Source of the DNA: Ruminococcaceae bacterium UBA5406
Lineage (GTDB): Bacteria > Bacillota > Clostridia > Oscillospirales > Acutalibacteraceae
Assembly: GCA_002407675.1 (NCBI GenBank)
Contig: DHNW01000032.1
Span: 1-64,000 of the forward strand
DNA length: 64,000 nucleotides
Direction: 5' to 3'
The translations under genes were made by a program, and so were the position numbers. The notes beneath the pieces are model-generated. The model was not told where the DNA came from. It worked only from the letters and a program-made list of their open reading frames with translations, and ran no database searches. Shown here piece after piece: positions 34,777 through 44,299 of this stretch (positions are counted from its first letter, which is position 1; every line of letters starts with the position of its first letter).

Positions 34777-35736
34777 TTGAATATTTCAGAAACTGCTGCT
34801 CTCAGTGAAAAAATATGCGGGAATATTGCTAAGGTTATCGCAGGAAAAGACGAGATCATAAAGCTCGCGGTGACAGCCTTGTTTGCAAACGGACATATGC
34901 TGCTGGACGACGTGCCTGGCACCGGTAAAACTATGCTGGCGAAATCACTGGCCAAATCAATTGGAACAGAATTCCGCCGCATCCAGTTCACACCAGATCT
35001 GCTGCCTTCCGATCTCACCGGAATCAACTATTTCAACCAGAAAGAAAGTCAGTTTACATTCCGCAAAGGCCCCGTTTTTACAAATATTCTGCTTGCCGAT
35101 GAAATCAACCGCGCCACACCGCGCACCCAGTCCAGCCTGCTGGAATGTATGGAAGAACGGCAGGTCACAGTCGACGGGAAAACTTATTCGCTTCAGGCGC
35201 CTTATTTTGTCATTGCCACGCAAAATCCTGTTGAAACGCAGGGAACCTTTCCTCTTCCGGAAGCGCAGCTTGACCGTTTTCTATTCTGTTCAAGCATTGG
35301 ATATCCGTCGACAGAAAGTTCTGTCGAAATTCTTTCCCGTTTCGGCTCTGAAAGCCCATATGATTCACTTACTGCCGTCTGCGGCGCCGACGAGATCCGG
35401 GAAGCACAGAAGGCGGTAGACAGCGTTTATATCCATCCCGACCTTTTGCGGTACATTGTTTTGGCAACTGAAAAGACGCGCGAAAATCAGAGCGTGGCGC
35501 TTGGTGTCAGCCCGCGCGGCAGCATAGCCATGATGCGCGCCTGCAAGGCGCGCGCAGCTCAGGACGGAAGGAATTATGGAACACCGGAGGATATTAAATA
35601 CCTTGCCCCCTACATTTTTGCACACCGGCTGGTGCTGCGTGACGATGTTGGAATGGACGCCGCAAAACCATCAGAGATAATTAAAGAAATCTTTGCTTCT
35701 CTGCCGGTACCGTCTGAAAAATGGGACGGCGATTAA
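34777..35736 (+). CDS. MoxR-type AAA+ ATPase
   Basis: A 319-aa cytosolic AAA+ chaperone-like ATPase of the MoxR family. Walker A is DDVPGTGKTMLAKS, Walker B LLADEINR, sensor 1 ATQNPVE, and the arginine-containing lid lies around GVSPRGSIAMMRA. MoxR proteins help assemble or activate complexes, typically together with DUF58 and transglutaminase-type partners, as here. The start TTG at 34777 has GGAAGG upstream at a longer than usual distance, so it is tentative. First gene of a three-gene operon. Confidence 0.9.
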   Translation: MNISETAALSEKICGNIAKVIAGKDEIIKLAVTALFANGHMLLDDVPGTGKTMLAKSLAKSIGTEFRRIQFTPDLLPSDLTGINYFNQKESQFTFRKGPVFTNILLADEINRATPRTQSSLLECMEERQVTVDGKTYSLQAPYFVIATQNPVETQGTFPLPEAQLDRFLFCSSIGYPSTESSVEILSRFGSESPYDSLTAVCGADEIREAQKAVDSVYIHPDLLRYIVLATEKTRENQSVALGVSPRGSIAMMRACKARAAQDGRNYGTPEDIKYLAPYIFAHRLVLRDDVGMDAAKPSEIIKEIFASLPVPSEKWDGD

Positions 35737-35739
35737 TAG

Positions 35740-36846
35740 ATGTATATTATCCTTGCCGTTCTTTTGTTTGCGGCGGTTTTCGGTATGTTCTCCCGAATTT
35801 ATAAGCGGAACTGGGATAAAGATCTCAATGTTGAGCTGAAGATTTCGACCAACGGTCTGTTTGAAGGCGAACAGGCCAAAGCTGTTGAAATCATATCCAA
35901 TAATAAACCGATCCCCATATTCTGGGCTTCCGTGCAGTTTCAAGTTCCCGGAGCGCTCCGTTTCGGCGATGCACATTCCGGGAGCGACTATTACCGGGAA
36001 GACCGGATGTCTTTGTTTTCTTACGAAGAGATCACCAAAAAATTTGACTTTACGGCGGTGCACCGTGGCTGTTACCGGCTGAGTGACTTGCAGTTTATGG
36101 CAGGTGATCTGGGATTTCAGTCCATCATGATCAAAAGTTTTCCCTCTTCACCTCTCATCTACGTTTATCCCCGAGCAAAAGAAGTGCCGCGGTTTCGAAT
36201 CGACTACAAAAAAATTATTGGAGACAGCATCGCCCGCCGCAATGTCGTGGAAGATCCATTTTTCTTCCGGGGAATCCGAGATTACTATCCGTTTGACAGC
36301 ATGAAAAATATCAACTGGAAAGCCACAGCCCACACCAGCAGCCTTAAAGTGAACCAGTACCATACGACACAGTCGCGGCAGGTCATGCTGCTGCTGGATC
36401 TGGACGGATACAACAGGCTGGACGGACAGCGGATTAAAGAAGACGCCATCAGCATTGCCGCCTGCCTGGCACGGAAACTCGCTTTCAGCGGCGTTGCGGT
36501 CGGATTTGTGACAAATGCCGCCGATGTTCTTTCGGGTGGCGAAATTCAAGCCGATTGCAAAAGCGGCCGCGGCCATTTTCTGTATTTGATGCGGAAAATG
36601 GCAAAAATCAATACAGACAAGCTTCTTACGCCGTTTGACCGTGTTTTGGAAAATATTTTAAAACGCAGTGACACCGCAACGCAGTATATCCTGATTTCTT
36701 ACTATTACGGAGAAGGTCTTGTAAGGTGGGTTTCACAGCTTGAGTCGGCAGGCCGGAGTATTCAGTGGATTTTTTTGCATGCCAGGGAACGGGAAATCAA
36801 CTTCACCAGGCGGCCCGGCATGTATATCTGCGAGGAGGCGCAGTAA
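35740..36846 (+). CDS. DUF58 family protein (MoxR partner)
   Basis: A 368-aa protein with one N-terminal hydrophobic helix, a middle beta-rich part, and the DUF58 core (FFRGIRDYYPFDSMKNINWK near 171-190, then LLLDLDGYN), which resembles a von Willebrand-type fold. It starts 3 bp after the moxR stop. In many bacteria MoxR, DUF58 and a membrane transglutaminase protein form one operon of still unclear function, linked in some cases to cell-envelope processes. Confidence 0.87.
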   Translation: MYIILAVLLFAAVFGMFSRIYKRNWDKDLNVELKISTNGLFEGEQAKAVEIISNNKPIPIFWASVQFQVPGALRFGDAHSGSDYYREDRMSLFSYEEITKKFDFTAVHRGCYRLSDLQFMAGDLGFQSIMIKSFPSSPLIYVYPRAKEVPRFRIDYKKIIGDSIARRNVVEDPFFFRGIRDYYPFDSMKNINWKATAHTSSLKVNQYHTTQSRQVMLLLDLDGYNRLDGQRIKEDAISIAACLARKLAFSGVAVGFVTNAADVLSGGEIQADCKSGRGHFLYLMRKMAKINTDKLLTPFDRVLENILKRSDTATQYILISYYYGEGLVRWVSQLESAGRSIQWIFLHAREREINFTRRPGMYICEEAQ

Positions 36847-38312
36847 TGAAAAATAAAGACGGTGAAATACAGACGGTCTCTTTTTCGCGTGACTTTAAGA
36901 ACAATGCCGGGCCCAAAAAGGCCATTTTTTTCTTCGCCGAAGATTTTATTTATTTTGTCATTCTGCTGCCAGCCGTGCTTCTTTTCCTCCATATCTTAAA
37001 AGCGGGCACCGCCGCTTTTGCAACCATTCCCGCCCTGCTTGCCGGACTCTGGCTGATTACGTATTGCCGCCTGAAGCCGCGGAAATTATGGTCATCCATC
37101 CTTCTTACATTTCTGTCGGCTATCCTTTTTTTTGTCATTTTCCTGGCAGCGGGAAATTACCTTGCGTCAGGAATTATTTTCTTCGACATGATCCTGTCAT
37201 ATATCAAGACAGGTCATAATTTTTCGCAGATTTATGAAAAAAAGCAAGACCATATTCATAAATGGAAAGTCTCTTATTCCCGTAAGAAAGCGTCGGATTC
37301 CCGCGACCGCAAGGAAAGGGACACCAGTTCTCTGTATCTCGGTAAAGGCACCGTCATCTTTTCCGCTGTTTTAAATTTTGCTTTTTACATAGCCGCTATC
37401 CGTCTCGGCTTCAACAGCGTGGCATATTTCTGTATCCTGGATTTTGCCGTTGTCTTTGTCTTCGTCGCAGTCTACAATCGGAAAAGCGGTGAATACTGCC
37501 TTTCTCAGTGGGATAAACTGTTTAAAATCAAATCCGGCGCGAAAAGCGGCGGCAAACAGACGGATAAAGCCGGCAGTTCCCTGCTTTCTTTTCTGACTGC
37601 TGTAAGCGCTGCGGTCATTACGCTGATTCTTTTTTTCATCGCGGCGGCAGACAGAAATTTCAGAACCGACAACGCTGTCATGAACGCTCTTTCCCGTTTC
37701 TTTCAGTTTACGCCGGCAGCCCCTCGGGATACCGCTGCTTCTTCAGCTCCAGCTAACCATGCAGCCGATTCTATTGCTAAGCAATTGGCAAATCAAACAC
37801 AAAAGCCCTCCGCCTTCGCAGATGTCATTAAAAACGTGCTGATCGCGGCGGGGTGGTGTATCATCATTTTGGCCGCCGTATTTGTTATAATCGCCATTAG
37901 CAGTTCCGCTGTCAGCTTCTACAGAAAACTGAATGTAGATATCAATGAAAGTCATAAATCCCTCCTTTTTACGAAAAAAAAAGATAAAACGAATAAAAAG
38001 ATACACTTTGTTCCGATTAAAAAGCGCTTCGATATTTTTTCACACATCGGCAACCGTCCGGCGATCCGCAGGCTTTTCTTTCTGTACATGAAAAGGCACC
38101 GTGCAAAAATCATGCAGAAGAGCGATACGCCGCATGAAATGGGCCAAAAAGCCACATGCGGCGGCGACATGAAAACGGCCGTTGAGATTTATGAAAAAGC
38201 CCGTTACAGCACGAATGTCTGTGAAGACGCTGATGTCAGAAATATGAAACAGGCCCTGCGTTCGGAGCGGAGCCAGCGAAAATCGCCGGCGGAACAGACG
38301 CGCAAAAAATGA
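36846..38312 (+). CDS. membrane protein with DUF4129-like C-terminus
   Basis: A 488-aa membrane protein. About five helices lie in the first 210 residues (near 35-55, 58-75, 83-105, 155-175, 180-200), another near 245, and one near 335-355. A cytosolic C-terminal tail with SDTPHEMGQKA and TAVEIYEKARYS matches the DUF4129 pattern found at the end of transglutaminase membrane proteins. The transglutaminase domain itself is absent. The ATG at 36846 overlaps the DUF58 stop and follows GAGGAGG. It seems to replace the usual third partner of the MoxR/DUF58 pair. Confidence 0.72.
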   Translation: MKNKDGEIQTVSFSRDFKNNAGPKKAIFFFAEDFIYFVILLPAVLLFLHILKAGTAAFATIPALLAGLWLITYCRLKPRKLWSSILLTFLSAILFFVIFLAAGNYLASGIIFFDMILSYIKTGHNFSQIYEKKQDHIHKWKVSYSRKKASDSRDRKERDTSSLYLGKGTVIFSAVLNFAFYIAAIRLGFNSVAYFCILDFAVVFVFVAVYNRKSGEYCLSQWDKLFKIKSGAKSGGKQTDKAGSSLLSFLTAVSAAVITLILFFIAAADRNFRTDNAVMNALSRFFQFTPAAPRDTAASSAPANHAADSIAKQLANQTQKPSAFADVIKNVLIAAGWCIIILAAVFVIIAISSSAVSFYRKLNVDINESHKSLLFTKKKDKTNKKIHFVPIKKRFDIFSHIGNRPAIRRLFFLYMKRHRAKIMQKSDTPHEMGQKATCGGDMKTAVEIYEKARYSTNVCEDADVRNMKQALRSERSQRKSPAEQTRKK

Positions 38313-38330
38313 GAAAACTTTTCAGAAAAA

Positions 38331-38370
38331 AGGCTGGCTGCATTTTGCGTGCGGCCAGCCTCTTTTTATT
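38331..38370 (+). terminator. terminator between the MoxR operon and GH74
   Basis: Stem AGGCTGGC ... GCCAGCCT (38331 to 38361) followed by CTTTTTATTT. The inverse lacks a good T run, so it mainly serves the plus strand. Confidence 0.75.
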
Positions 38371-41300
38371 TCACGGTTCAATACCATAGAATAGAGATCC
38401 ACTGAAATAACCGGTTACTTTATTCCAATCGGAATATGAATCGGCATCTGAGTTAAAAGAATAATCGTTTGATTGATCATAAGATGACCAGTCAGTTTTT
38501 GCAAACTGAATTTGAACGTTGGCGCTTTGTCCTGCAGCAAGAGAACCTGCCGCAGAAGTAAATCCAACTTCCAGATAAGTGTCCGCATTTGTCTTTGCAA
38601 TTGTCATTGGCACAAAAGTCCCAGTCACATTGGAACTGCCGGCGGTGGACCAGTTACAGTAAAAATTTTGGGGTTTGGTGCTATCTTTCGTATAGTAATA
38701 GCGCAGTTTTACTTTGGATAAATTGACGGCCTCACTCCCTTGATTTGTAATGCGGAACCACGGCGAAATAGATTGGGTGGAAGTGGATCGATTCGAATTG
38801 TAGAATGCAATTTTCAGAAAAACTGCCTGCTTTGACGAATCGGATACTGTGACCGTAAGTGATTGATTTTGGCCGGCACTAAAGCAAAAAGTGAAAGTCG
38901 TTTTTCCTAGACTTTGCCTGGATAAATAACTCTTGCTGATTGTGACATTGGAGCCGGAAACGGTATAGTCGGTTCCGGGCGTCAATACTGTCTTGCCATT
39001 TTGAATAGAGGAAAGGGAATTTCCGTTTAGGGTCATTGTAACTGCTATATCCGAGGCATTCGCTTTATCAAATGATGCAGCTGCAGCTGACAGTTTGGCA
39101 TTTTTAGCCGACGAATCGCTGATTTCTACTGACAGTGTCTGATCCTGACCGGCGCTAAAACAGAAAGTAAGAACTGTCTCCCCAGCACTTTGTTTCGATA
39201 AGTAGTCCTTGCTGACTGTAACGTTGGAACCGGAAACGGTATAATCGGTTTTGGAATCAAGAACTGCCGTTCCGTTTCGGATTGACACCAGAGTATTCCC
39301 TCTTTGTGTCATCACGACTGATACGTCAGAGGCATTTGCTTTGTCAAAAGACGCAGCTGCGGGTGAAATTGCAGAATCGGTGACTGTGGTTTCACCAATA
39401 TCTCCGTATACGATTCCCCGGCCGTTAGTACCAAGATAAACACGGCCGTAGATACGCGGATCACCTGTTATACACATGTTCGTTCTTCCGTACTGATGCT
39501 GATCGTCGTTGATTCTTACCCAAGAAACTCCGGCATCATCAGAGCGGAAAATCCCGCGTATGCCATTTATCTTTGCTGAAACATAAAGCGACATGTACGA
39601 TTTCCCACGAGCTGCTTTACCAAATCCGACAACATCGCACTGATCCACATTTTTCAATCTTGTAAAAGATTGGCCTGAATCGGTCGAATGATACAGTCCG
39701 TACTCACCAGTTTCACTGCCGCCAGCCAGCCAGATGTCCCCTTCGCTTTCCGGCATTGCTTTAAAACTCACCGGAGTGGTTTCCGGAGAAGCTGATGCGC
39801 TTGGATTGGGCAAACCGCTGGATACTGCAGCTGTAAAGGTCACGCCACTGTCTGTACTTACATAAAATTTTCCGTCAGAATATGCATAGAACTTTTTAGG
39901 ATTAACCCGATCGGAGGCAACTGCCGCTCCCTTGGGAATACCACGGCACTCATTCCATGAATTCCCGTCATTTGTGGAGTATTTTACGGGAAGGGCTGAG
40001 TTTTGACCTTCCGGAACCCATACAATTGTCTTTCCATCTGCCGACATAGCGACCTTTCCACCGCACGTGGTATCCTCACTGGATGAAGCCCAGCAGTTCG
40101 AAACGGAGTACCAGTTTGCACCGGTATCGTTAGAAACAGCAATTCTTGAATAGGTTCCTTTATCCGTATTTCCTACTCTGACATATTTGGATGGATTTAA
40201 TTCTGCATAATCCATGCCTGTCGTGGTACTAAAGGTAGGCGAGGTCATCATGGATGACGGAACGGTGTTCAGATCCGTGTGCACAAATCCGCAGATATCA
40301 CCTAGACCGCTGATTAAATGCGCCGTACCGGTCGTCGGGCTGATAAGAGAAGTGACCGCGGTCTGCTCGATTCCCTTCGCATAAACGGAAAGTTTGACTT
40401 TGCCGCCTTGGTCAAGATCAGTCAAATTTTCCGTGCCATACACGGTCGCGCCGGTCCCATACATCATCCGGTCTGAGTCAAAGGGATCAATTGAGATGTT
40501 TCCAATCATCCAGCCGATTTTGACTTGTGATTCGGGAGCTTGAGCCTGTTTTCCCATTGTCAGCCAACCGGCTGCGGAAATGTCTTGCGTATAGCGGAGC
40601 GTTTTGTCTGGGTATCCATTCCAGCTCCAAAAAGATGTCCATGTCTGTCCACCATCCGTACTGCGATATATATTTGCGTCCGGCCACCATTGCTCGTCGG
40701 TGGAAACGACAAGCGTGTTGGGATTCTGCTCATCTACGGATATGCCGCCGTAGCCGAAATAATCATCACTGCTGCTAGAAGCTACCGGACTTATTTGGGT
40801 CCAGTTCCCTGTTGCCGTGTTGTACTTCCAAACGTCGCCTTTATCGCCGCTGTAAACATTAACAGTATCATTATAAGTAATATAGAGCATACCGTTTGAA
40901 GCCAAAACGCCATGGGTTGGGAACAGCCCTTTTGTGGCGGCAGAATTGTTTTTATCGGGCACAACGCTGTAAGTAGGCTGGTTGGTAACCGGATTCCATG
41001 TCGTGCCACCATTTTTTGTAACGAAAACAGTGTTTTCACCCTTTTTATTGACTACACCAACATAGAGCGTTTGGCAGGGAACCCCGGATTTACTGGAAGA
41101 AGCGTCCGGGGTAACCCATACGACTCCGGTATAATCGGAGTCATACATGGTGGAATCATCATCGGTCGGTTTATAATCTCCCACTTCCGTGAAAGTTGAC
41201 ACTTTGCTCCATGTCACACCATAGTCTGTGCTTTTCCATAACCCGTTTCCGCAGCGCGTACCCATATATAAAACGTTGTCGCTGTTCGGATCAACCACTA

Positions 41301-41790
41301 GCCTTTCTCCGAAATAACGCCCCTGCATGTTGGCTCCAACCTTAAAAGGCAGTTTTGTTTTTTCCCAAGTATTTCCTTTGTCCGTGGAGCGAAGAATACA
41401 ACCATTGGCAGAAGTCCAGCTGTTTGTGTAAGTTCCGGCTTGAATATAAACCCGGTTGGTATCCACCGGATCTGCCGCCAGGCTGTCGCATCCCAGATTG
41501 TTCCAATCATTAAAACCAATGCTGTCTGTCAATGGAATCCACGACTTTGCGTCCTGATTCCAGCGGTAGGCTCCGCCCATATCCGTTCGTGCATAAATAA
41601 GATTTTTTTCGCCCTTGTTGAAAATAATGTTAACAACATAGCCGCCGCCGTAAATCTGCGCATGATTCCAGGAGTATGAGTTAGCTGCTGCGCTGGCCGT
41701 CAGAGGACTGGCAGAGAACATCACCGGAATTCCCAAAAATACACTGCATAGAACACATAAGAACTTCTTGACACCTTTGCGCATTTTCAT
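38371..41790 (-). CDS. GH74 xyloglucanase with two X2 modules and CBM3
   Basis: A secreted 1139-aa enzyme that cuts xyloglucan. Signal peptide 1-35 (cut near ASAA). A seven-bladed double-propeller GH74 domain covers about 38-795, with repeated Asp-box-like blades (STDKGNTW, STDYGVTW, STDGGQTW, STNDGNSW, STDSGVTF, STDSGQSF). The expected catalytic acids are D70 (ARTDMGG) and D498 (GLGDICGF). Tandem X2 modules (about 802-893 and 895-985) share FDKANASD and GTDYTVSGSNVT-type repeats. CBM3 fills 988-1139. No dockerin. The ATG at 41790 follows AAGGAG. It is cargo of the integrated element and has the same accessory module types as the GH48 enzyme outside it, so both should work on plant cell wall. 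Confidence 0.95.
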   Translation of the reverse strand: MKMRKGVKKFLCVLCSVFLGIPVMFSASPLTASAAANSYSWNHAQIYGGGYVVNIIFNKGEKNLIYARTDMGGAYRWNQDAKSWIPLTDSIGFNDWNNLGCDSLAADPVDTNRVYIQAGTYTNSWTSANGCILRSTDKGNTWEKTKLPFKVGANMQGRYFGERLVVDPNSDNVLYMGTRCGNGLWKSTDYGVTWSKVSTFTEVGDYKPTDDDSTMYDSDYTGVVWVTPDASSSKSGVPCQTLYVGVVNKKGENTVFVTKNGGTTWNPVTNQPTYSVVPDKNNSAATKGLFPTHGVLASNGMLYITYNDTVNVYSGDKGDVWKYNTATGNWTQISPVASSSSDDYFGYGGISVDEQNPNTLVVSTDEQWWPDANIYRSTDGGQTWTSFWSWNGYPDKTLRYTQDISAAGWLTMGKQAQAPESQVKIGWMIGNISIDPFDSDRMMYGTGATVYGTENLTDLDQGGKVKLSVYAKGIEQTAVTSLISPTTGTAHLISGLGDICGFVHTDLNTVPSSMMTSPTFSTTTGMDYAELNPSKYVRVGNTDKGTYSRIAVSNDTGANWYSVSNCWASSSEDTTCGGKVAMSADGKTIVWVPEGQNSALPVKYSTNDGNSWNECRGIPKGAAVASDRVNPKKFYAYSDGKFYVSTDSGVTFTAAVSSGLPNPSASASPETTPVSFKAMPESEGDIWLAGGSETGEYGLYHSTDSGQSFTRLKNVDQCDVVGFGKAARGKSYMSLYVSAKINGIRGIFRSDDAGVSWVRINDDQHQYGRTNMCITGDPRIYGRVYLGTNGRGIVYGDIGETTVTDSAISPAAASFDKANASDVSVVMTQRGNTLVSIRNGTAVLDSKTDYTVSGSNVTVSKDYLSKQSAGETVLTFCFSAGQDQTLSVEISDSSAKNAKLSAAAASFDKANASDIAVTMTLNGNSLSSIQNGKTVLTPGTDYTVSGSNVTISKSYLSRQSLGKTTFTFCFSAGQNQSLTVTVSDSSKQAVFLKIAFYNSNRSTSTQSISPWFRITNQGSEAVNLSKVKLRYYYTKDSTKPQNFYCNWSTAGSSNVTGTFVPMTIAKTNADTYLEVGFTSAAGSLAAGQSANVQIQFAKTDWSSYDQSNDYSFNSDADSYSDWNKVTGYFSGSLFYGIEP

Positions 41791-42359
41791 CTTTCTCCTT
41801 GTATTTTTATTGAGTAGTAGTTATTAAAGCCCCTCTCCAAGGGCTGTACTGCACTGTTAGGGGACACTGTCGATTCGTGTAATTCTCCTGCCACCAGATA
41901 GTTTTTGAAAGGATCCAATCACAGCTTTTTGCAGTTTTGGTAATCAGTTAAATACTGCCAGACGGTTTATGTAAAACAAGCGGAGGGTAAGCATTCCAAC
42001 GTTGTCATTTCCTACGCTGCCCAAAAGCTGTGCGCCTCATTTATGCTTCAAAAAAATCCGGAGAGTTTTACCGTCCGGCAGCGTAAGGGCACGGTAACAG
42101 TTTCACCTCCTTTTTTAACTGTGTTGTTCGAATTTGTCCGGCACGTTTTACAGGTTAATTCAGCATAATATATGAAATTAATTTTATTTTCATGATAATT
42201 AAATGTAAAATAAATAATTTCAAAAATATAACTTTTAACTTAGCGCTTTTTGTTTCAATAATTTTACATTTAGCTAAGCTTTTCCGCCTGAACATTTATG
42301 GCCGGTTTACAGTAACCAGCGCCGTTTGAATAAACGGCGCTGAACGCTCCGGTGTTAAG
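41791..42359 (-). promoter_or_regulatory. long leader of the GH74 gene with remote Shine-Dalgarno
   Basis: No gene is seen in these 569 bp. On the minus strand GGAGGTGAAA (complement 42101-42110) lies 311 nt before the GH74 start. It is followed by a hairpin (TTACCGT ... ACGGTAA, 42073-42097) and only a possible 14-codon ORF. Upstream, TTTACA-17-TAAAAT in the AT-rich segment near 42183-42215 is a weak promoter candidate. The arrangement parallels the GH48 leader. Confidence 0.4.
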
Positions 42360-42527
42360 TCATCCCCGATCGGTCTTTTTGCGTTCTTTGCTTAGGCTGG
42401 TCTGCTTTTCTTTTCGTTCAGCTTCTTCATGCGCGTAATGCTGCGCAAACACCTCCTGCACCCGCATCCATTTAATTTGGTCATCCTCTGGTGTGGAATT
42501 GGGGTTACGCACTGTTGTGCTGTGCAT
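42360..42527 (-). CDS. 55-aa charged protein beside the recombinase
   Basis: The ATG at 42527 has GGAAGGTGAT upstream at good spacing. The 55-aa product begins MHSTTVRNPNSTPEDDQIKW and is rich in charged residues, with a lysine/arginine-rich end (KQTSLSKERKKTDRG), probably helical and cytosolic. I do not recognise a family. It is the only small gene next to the serine recombinase and is divergent from it, so it may be the accessory factor that sets recombination direction, or just a small regulator. Confidence 0.6.
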   Translation of the reverse strand: MHSTTVRNPNSTPEDDQIKWMRVQEVFAQHYAHEEAERKEKQTSLSKERKKTDRG

Positions 42528-42819
42528 AAGTATCACCTTCCGAAAATAAATATGCGTGGCAGGTTGTACAACTTGAATTGCTGAAAAGCATCTGACCGTT
42601 TATCTGCCTGAAGATGGTAAAAAAGATCCGAGACTTTGCTGAAAGCCTCGGATTTTAAAACAAATGAACTATTTCTGTAATCAATGCCATCAACGCATTA
42701 TATAAATTTATTAAGCAAAAAACGAATGTTTTCAAAACACTTCAGGACGTTTTGAAAGCGTAGTTTCATGTTTGATAAAAATCGTCTTTTTGGGCTATTG
42801 TACTGCAAAAGGTGATAGG

Positions 42820-44289
42820 ATGACAGCAATTTATGCCCGGCAATCCGTAGATAAAAAGGACAGCATTTCTATTGAGGGGCAAATTGATCTCTGCCGGAAA
42901 GAATGCTCTGGAAAAAAGCCGCGGATATTTTTCGACAAGGGATATTCCGGAAAAAACACGGAACGTCCCGACTTTCAGCGAATGATGGCCGCTGTGAAGC
43001 GCGGCGAAATTGATAAAATCATTGTCTACCGTCTGGACCGTATCAGCCGCAGCATTTCCGATTTCGGGCGGATATGGGATACACTGAAACAGCACGGGGC
43101 CGAGTTCGTTTCTATCAGTGAAAAATTTGACACCTCTTCACCGGTTGGGCGCGCCATGGTATATATCATCATGGTATTTGCACAGCTGGAACGTGAAACG
43201 ATTGCGGAACGTGTGAAAGATAACTATTACCAACGCGCAAAACTCGGCGCATGGATGGGAGGCCCCGCTGCATTCGGTTTTGACCTGAAACGCACAATTA
43301 TGAATGGGAAGAAAGCAACCATGCTAGTTCCCAATGGAAACGCTGTAATTGTGAAAGAAATCTTCCGCCGGTACGCCTATACCAATATTTCACTCGGCAA
43401 AATTTCCGCTCAGTTAACCGAAGCAAATATTCCAGGGATAAAGCGCAAAACATGGGACAGCGTTTCCATCTCCCGGATTCTGCATAATCCATCCTATGTG
43501 CAGGCTGACACCGACATTTACAATTACTATAAAGAGAAGGGTCTTATCCTGTATAACGGCATTTCAGAATATGACGGCCGAAAAGGGCTGCTGCTGTGCG
43601 GGAAGCGAAATCGTTCCGCAAACAAATATACAAACTTGCAGAATCAGCTTCTTGCAATTGCTTCGCACAATGGCTTTATCGACTCGGCTACCTTTCTGAC
43701 CTGCCAGCGTAAGCTGGAAGAAAACAGGCAGCTTAAAAATACGGGTACCGGGAAATATACTTGGCTTTCCGGTCTCGTAAAATGTGCCGGCTGCGGTTAT
43801 TCCCTGCGGGTAATCAGTGCAGACGGCGGAAGGTACCTGTATTTTAACTGCTCTGGAAGGTCTAACTTGCATCTTTGCAATACCCAGCATACAGAGAAGG
43901 TCCATGATGTGGAAACAGAAACGGCCCGCCAGATTCAGGCAGAAATCGAACGGCTGTCTTCGGATGTGAAACCTGTGCCTGTCCGTGAAAGCCATCAAGC
44001 AGAGAAAATAGAAATTGCCAAAATTGATGAACAAATCAGCAACCTGATGGATAAGTTAGAAGATGCAAATCACGTTGCTATGCAATATATGAATGAGCGG
44101 ATAACAAAACTGGATGCCCGCCGCTCAGAACTGCTTAAAACAATCCATTCAGCGCCGAAGCTTTCACCATTCAAATCTGTGGGCTATGACTTTGCATCTC
44201 TTGATTTTAACGAAAAAAAAGCCGTGGCAAAGGCCCTCGTTAAACGCATTGATGTTTTGCCGGATTCCATTACGGTTTTTTATAAATAA
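42820..44289 (+). CDS. large serine recombinase (integrase/excisionase)
   Basis: A 489-aa large serine recombinase. Residues 1-140 form the resolvase catalytic domain with nucleophile S9 (MTAIYARQS) and the arginine block YRLDRISRS. The recombinase domain lies near 150-260 (AAFGFDLKRT; KTWDSVSISRILHNP). A zinc ribbon at about 320-360 (CAGCGY ... CSGRSNLHLC) and a coiled coil near 395-435 complete the fold. The ATG at 42820 follows AAGGTGAT; an upstream extension to 42772 has no SD. Its stop lies 24 bp before the crossover GA of attR, the usual position of such an integrase beside its attachment site. It should carry out insertion into, and excision from, the deacetylase gene. Confidence 0.95.
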   Translation: MTAIYARQSVDKKDSISIEGQIDLCRKECSGKKPRIFFDKGYSGKNTERPDFQRMMAAVKRGEIDKIIVYRLDRISRSISDFGRIWDTLKQHGAEFVSISEKFDTSSPVGRAMVYIIMVFAQLERETIAERVKDNYYQRAKLGAWMGGPAAFGFDLKRTIMNGKKATMLVPNGNAVIVKEIFRRYAYTNISLGKISAQLTEANIPGIKRKTWDSVSISRILHNPSYVQADTDIYNYYKEKGLILYNGISEYDGRKGLLLCGKRNRSANKYTNLQNQLLAIASHNGFIDSATFLTCQRKLEENRQLKNTGTGKYTWLSGLVKCAGCGYSLRVISADGGRYLYFNCSGRSNLHLCNTQHTEKVHDVETETARQIQAEIERLSSDVKPVPVRESHQAEKIEIAKIDEQISNLMDKLEDANHVAMQYMNERITKLDARRSELLKTIHSAPKLSPFKSVGYDFASLDFNEKKAVAKALVKRIDVLPDSITVFYK

Positions 44290-44299
44290 TTTTTTACTT

